Origin: an uncultured Clostridia bacterium
Lineage (GTDB): Bacteria > Bacillota_I > Bacilli_A > RF39 > UBA660
Direction: 5' to 3'
NCBI GenBank assembly: GCA_948433815.1
Contig: CAOJDZ010000050.1
Span: 1-5,930 of the forward strand
Length of the DNA stretch: 5,930 nt
Numbering within the stretch: the stretch's first letter is position 1; each line of letters begins with the position of its first letter. Below, piece after piece: positions 4,494 through 5,930 of the stretch. The notes under the pieces were generated by a model. That model saw only the letters and a list, made by a program, of their open reading frames with translations, had not been told where the DNA came from and made no database searches. A program made the translations under genes and the position numbers.

Positions 4494-5930
4494 TTATTTT
4501 ACAACTGTAAATGTTCCGTTGTTGTTTTTGTAAATTGCTTTATGACTTACACCGTTTTCTACATAAGGTAGTTCTACAAATTTAACTCTTTTATTTGTAA
4601 CTATGTTAGTGTCATTTAGCCCTGAGATTATTAATTTAACATCTCTGAATGTTGGTGTTATCATGTATCCGCCTACATATACGCTGTAGTTCATTTTTTT
4701 AATGCTTACTGGTGCTGAAGTTCCGTCTGTATAGTAAACAGTTCCTCTTGAAGAGATATTTTCTGGAATTGCTTCTTCTAGACTAGCAAAGTATAATTCT
4801 ATAAAGTTATAGTTTATAGTTTCAAGAGTTGTTGAGTATCTCATACCTGCTAGATTTGGTTTGTTACAAGGGCTATTAGAATTTATACAAAATGCTCTTC
4901 CCTTTGTGTCCCATCTTAATGGAATTGTAATTTCATAAGAGTTTCCTGCTTCTCTAAATATTCCTGTACTATTTGCGATTTGATTAGATATATTATTATC
5001 TACTACTGTATAAGTAAATGGTTTAGATATATTTTTAAAGTTAACTGAAGCATTATGAACACCTACATTATTACTAAATCCATTAATAGTGTAATTTAAA
5101 CTTTCTTTTGTAATTAAACTTGGATTATAGTTTGTCTCTCCGTATTTTGGTGTTACTGTAAGACTACTTTTTAAAGTTTCTTCAGTTAATCCTTTATTAA
5201 ATACTGTGTTATTCTGGGTTAAATCTAGTCCAATAATGTTAGCCATGTATTTTGCATTAAATACTGTATTAACTTCAATGTTTTCTAGAGTTTTATCCCA
5301 ACCTATAAATGTGTGATTTGGTAAAGTTAATATATCATTATTTTCTAGTACTGCATTTTCTCCAGTAAGAATGTCTCTTTCTAGAGATCCGTTTGCACCT
5401 ATAAATTTAATAGTCGCATATTTTTTATATTCTGCTTTTAGGTTTAGGTCACTGTTAACTTTATAGTTTCCTGTTATTATTTCATTTGTGTCTTTATTTA
5501 TCCAATTATTAAATACATATTTATTTGTAAGTGTTTTGTAATCATTAGGTCGTACAAATTCTGTATCAAGTATAGTTCCATCTAATACTTTGTTTTCTAC
5601 TTCTATATTAATTACGTTTCCGTTTTCATCTAAATTATTATAGTTATATTTTACTGTGTGAGTACTTGCGAATACTGCATAAAGAATTATATTTGTATCT
5701 GTTTCAGTAAATTCCATAGTACTTCCTGGTAATATAATATTATCAATGTTATTTAAGTAATCTTCTTCACTTTTTAATAGTTCTAACGGTGTTTTAGACC
5801 AACCTAAGAACTTTCCATTTTCTAAAGTTAAGTTAGTGTTATCTAAAACTGTTACTGTGTCATTTTTAATGTAATAGTTATTATCAGTTGGCGCGTCACC
5901 TGTAACGTTTGATAAGTTCTTGTTATAAAT
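4494..5930 (-). CDS. Secreted/surface protein with InlB-type B-repeats and an Ig-like domain (N-terminus missing)
   Basis: The frame is open to the right edge, so 478 C-terminal residues are visible; an ATG at 5717 lies inside a repeat and is not a real start. Residues 1-89 are one Listeria-Bacteroides (Flg_new/InlB B) repeat, with GDAPTD, DTVTVLD, FLGW (41-44) and the closing LYAVF. A divergent second repeat covers about 90-170 (NNW, W143) and a third, short one about 171-229 (FIGW, W211). Residues about 230-311 look like a bacterial Ig-like domain, from IIGLDLTQNNTVF to KPFTYTVVDN. The remaining 167 residues are beta-rich and unrecognised, holding the only two cysteines, C348 and C355 (FCINSNSPC), a likely disulfide loop. 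There is no LPXTG motif, C-terminal membrane helix or SLH/LysM/GW anchor, so attachment must lie upstream or in the final domain. B-repeat proteins are typically cell-surface adhesins. The gene is monocistronic at its 3' end. Confidence 0.88.
   Translation of the reverse strand: MYNKNLSNVTGDAPTDNNYYIKNDTVTVLDNTNLTLENGKFLGWSKTPLELLKSEEDYLNNIDNIILPGSTMEFTETDTNIILYAVFASTHTVKYNYNNLDENGNVINIEVENKVLDGTILDTEFVRPNDYKTLTNKYVFNNWINKDTNEIITGNYKVNSDLNLKAEYKKYATIKFIGANGSLERDILTGENAVLENNDILTLPNHTFIGWDKTLENIEVNTVFNAKYMANIIGLDLTQNNTVFNKGLTEETLKSSLTVTPKYGETNYNPSLITKESLNYTINGFSNNVGVHNASVNFKNISKPFTYTVVDNNISNQIANSTGIFREAGNSYEITIPLRWDTKGRAFCINSNSPCNKPNLAGMRYSTTLETINYNFIELYFASLEEAIPENISSRGTVYYTDGTSAPVSIKKMNYSVYVGGYMITPTFRDVKLIISGLNDTNIVTNKRVKFVELPYVENGVSHKAIYKNNNGTFTVVK

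Noticed and set aside
5715..5717. ATG taken as the start of the surface protein
   Set aside because: The same frame continues without a stop to 5930 and encodes the front part of a B-repeat, so the gene is cut by the window edge.
1..5930. CRISPR array, insertion sequence, tRNA or rRNA
   Set aside because: I found no regularly spaced direct repeats, transposase-like frame, cloverleaf or rRNA-like segment on either strand.

Overview
The window is AT-rich DNA with tightly packed genes, clear Shine-Dalgarno (SD) sites, -10/-35 promoters, a T-box leader and an InlB-type repeat surface protein. Together these point to a low-GC member of the Bacillota, plausibly an uncultured gut lineage near the Mollicutes/RF39-type Bacilli. 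The lineage is an inference from style, not from a marker gene. TGA is used as a stop (end of the 3959-4432 gene) and the visible Trp codons are TGG, so the standard bacterial code fits better than the Mycoplasma code. All genes but one lie on the minus strand.

Right to left along the minus strand, the window opens inside a large secreted repeat protein (4494-5930, N-terminus outside the window). It ends in InlB-like B-repeats, an Ig-like domain and an unrecognised C-terminal domain, followed by a terminator. A new promoter, overlapping that terminator, drives a two-gene unit: a PH-like cytosolic protein (3959-4432) overlapping by 8 bases a one-TM membrane protein (3649-3966), again closed by a terminator. 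Next comes a single HD-domain hydrolase (2953-3498) with a perfect-consensus promoter. It converges on cysK (2003-2947, plus strand), and both genes share a bidirectional terminator embedded in the end of cysK.

Divergent from cysK is an HD-GYP protein (1040-1855, probable cyclic-di-GMP phosphodiesterase), followed by a methyltransferase-like protein (296-979) with its own promoter. Only five bases separate that gene's stop codon from the -35 box of the last unit: a well-preserved T-box leader (about 60-255) and the first codons of seryl-tRNA synthetase (1-34). The specifier in the T-box reads UCU (Ser), matching serS.

The genes do not form one pathway. The links visible are sulfur/serine metabolism (cysK consumes O-acetylserine, serS uses serine), two unrelated HD-fold hydrolases, and envelope functions at the right end. 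The points most worth a second look are the unusual switch geometry of the serS T-box, a perfect 9-bp inverted repeat directly in front of an SD-less cysK, the overlapping PH-like/membrane-protein pair, and the unrecognised C-terminal domain of the repeat protein. I see no CRISPR array, insertion sequence, tRNA or rRNA.
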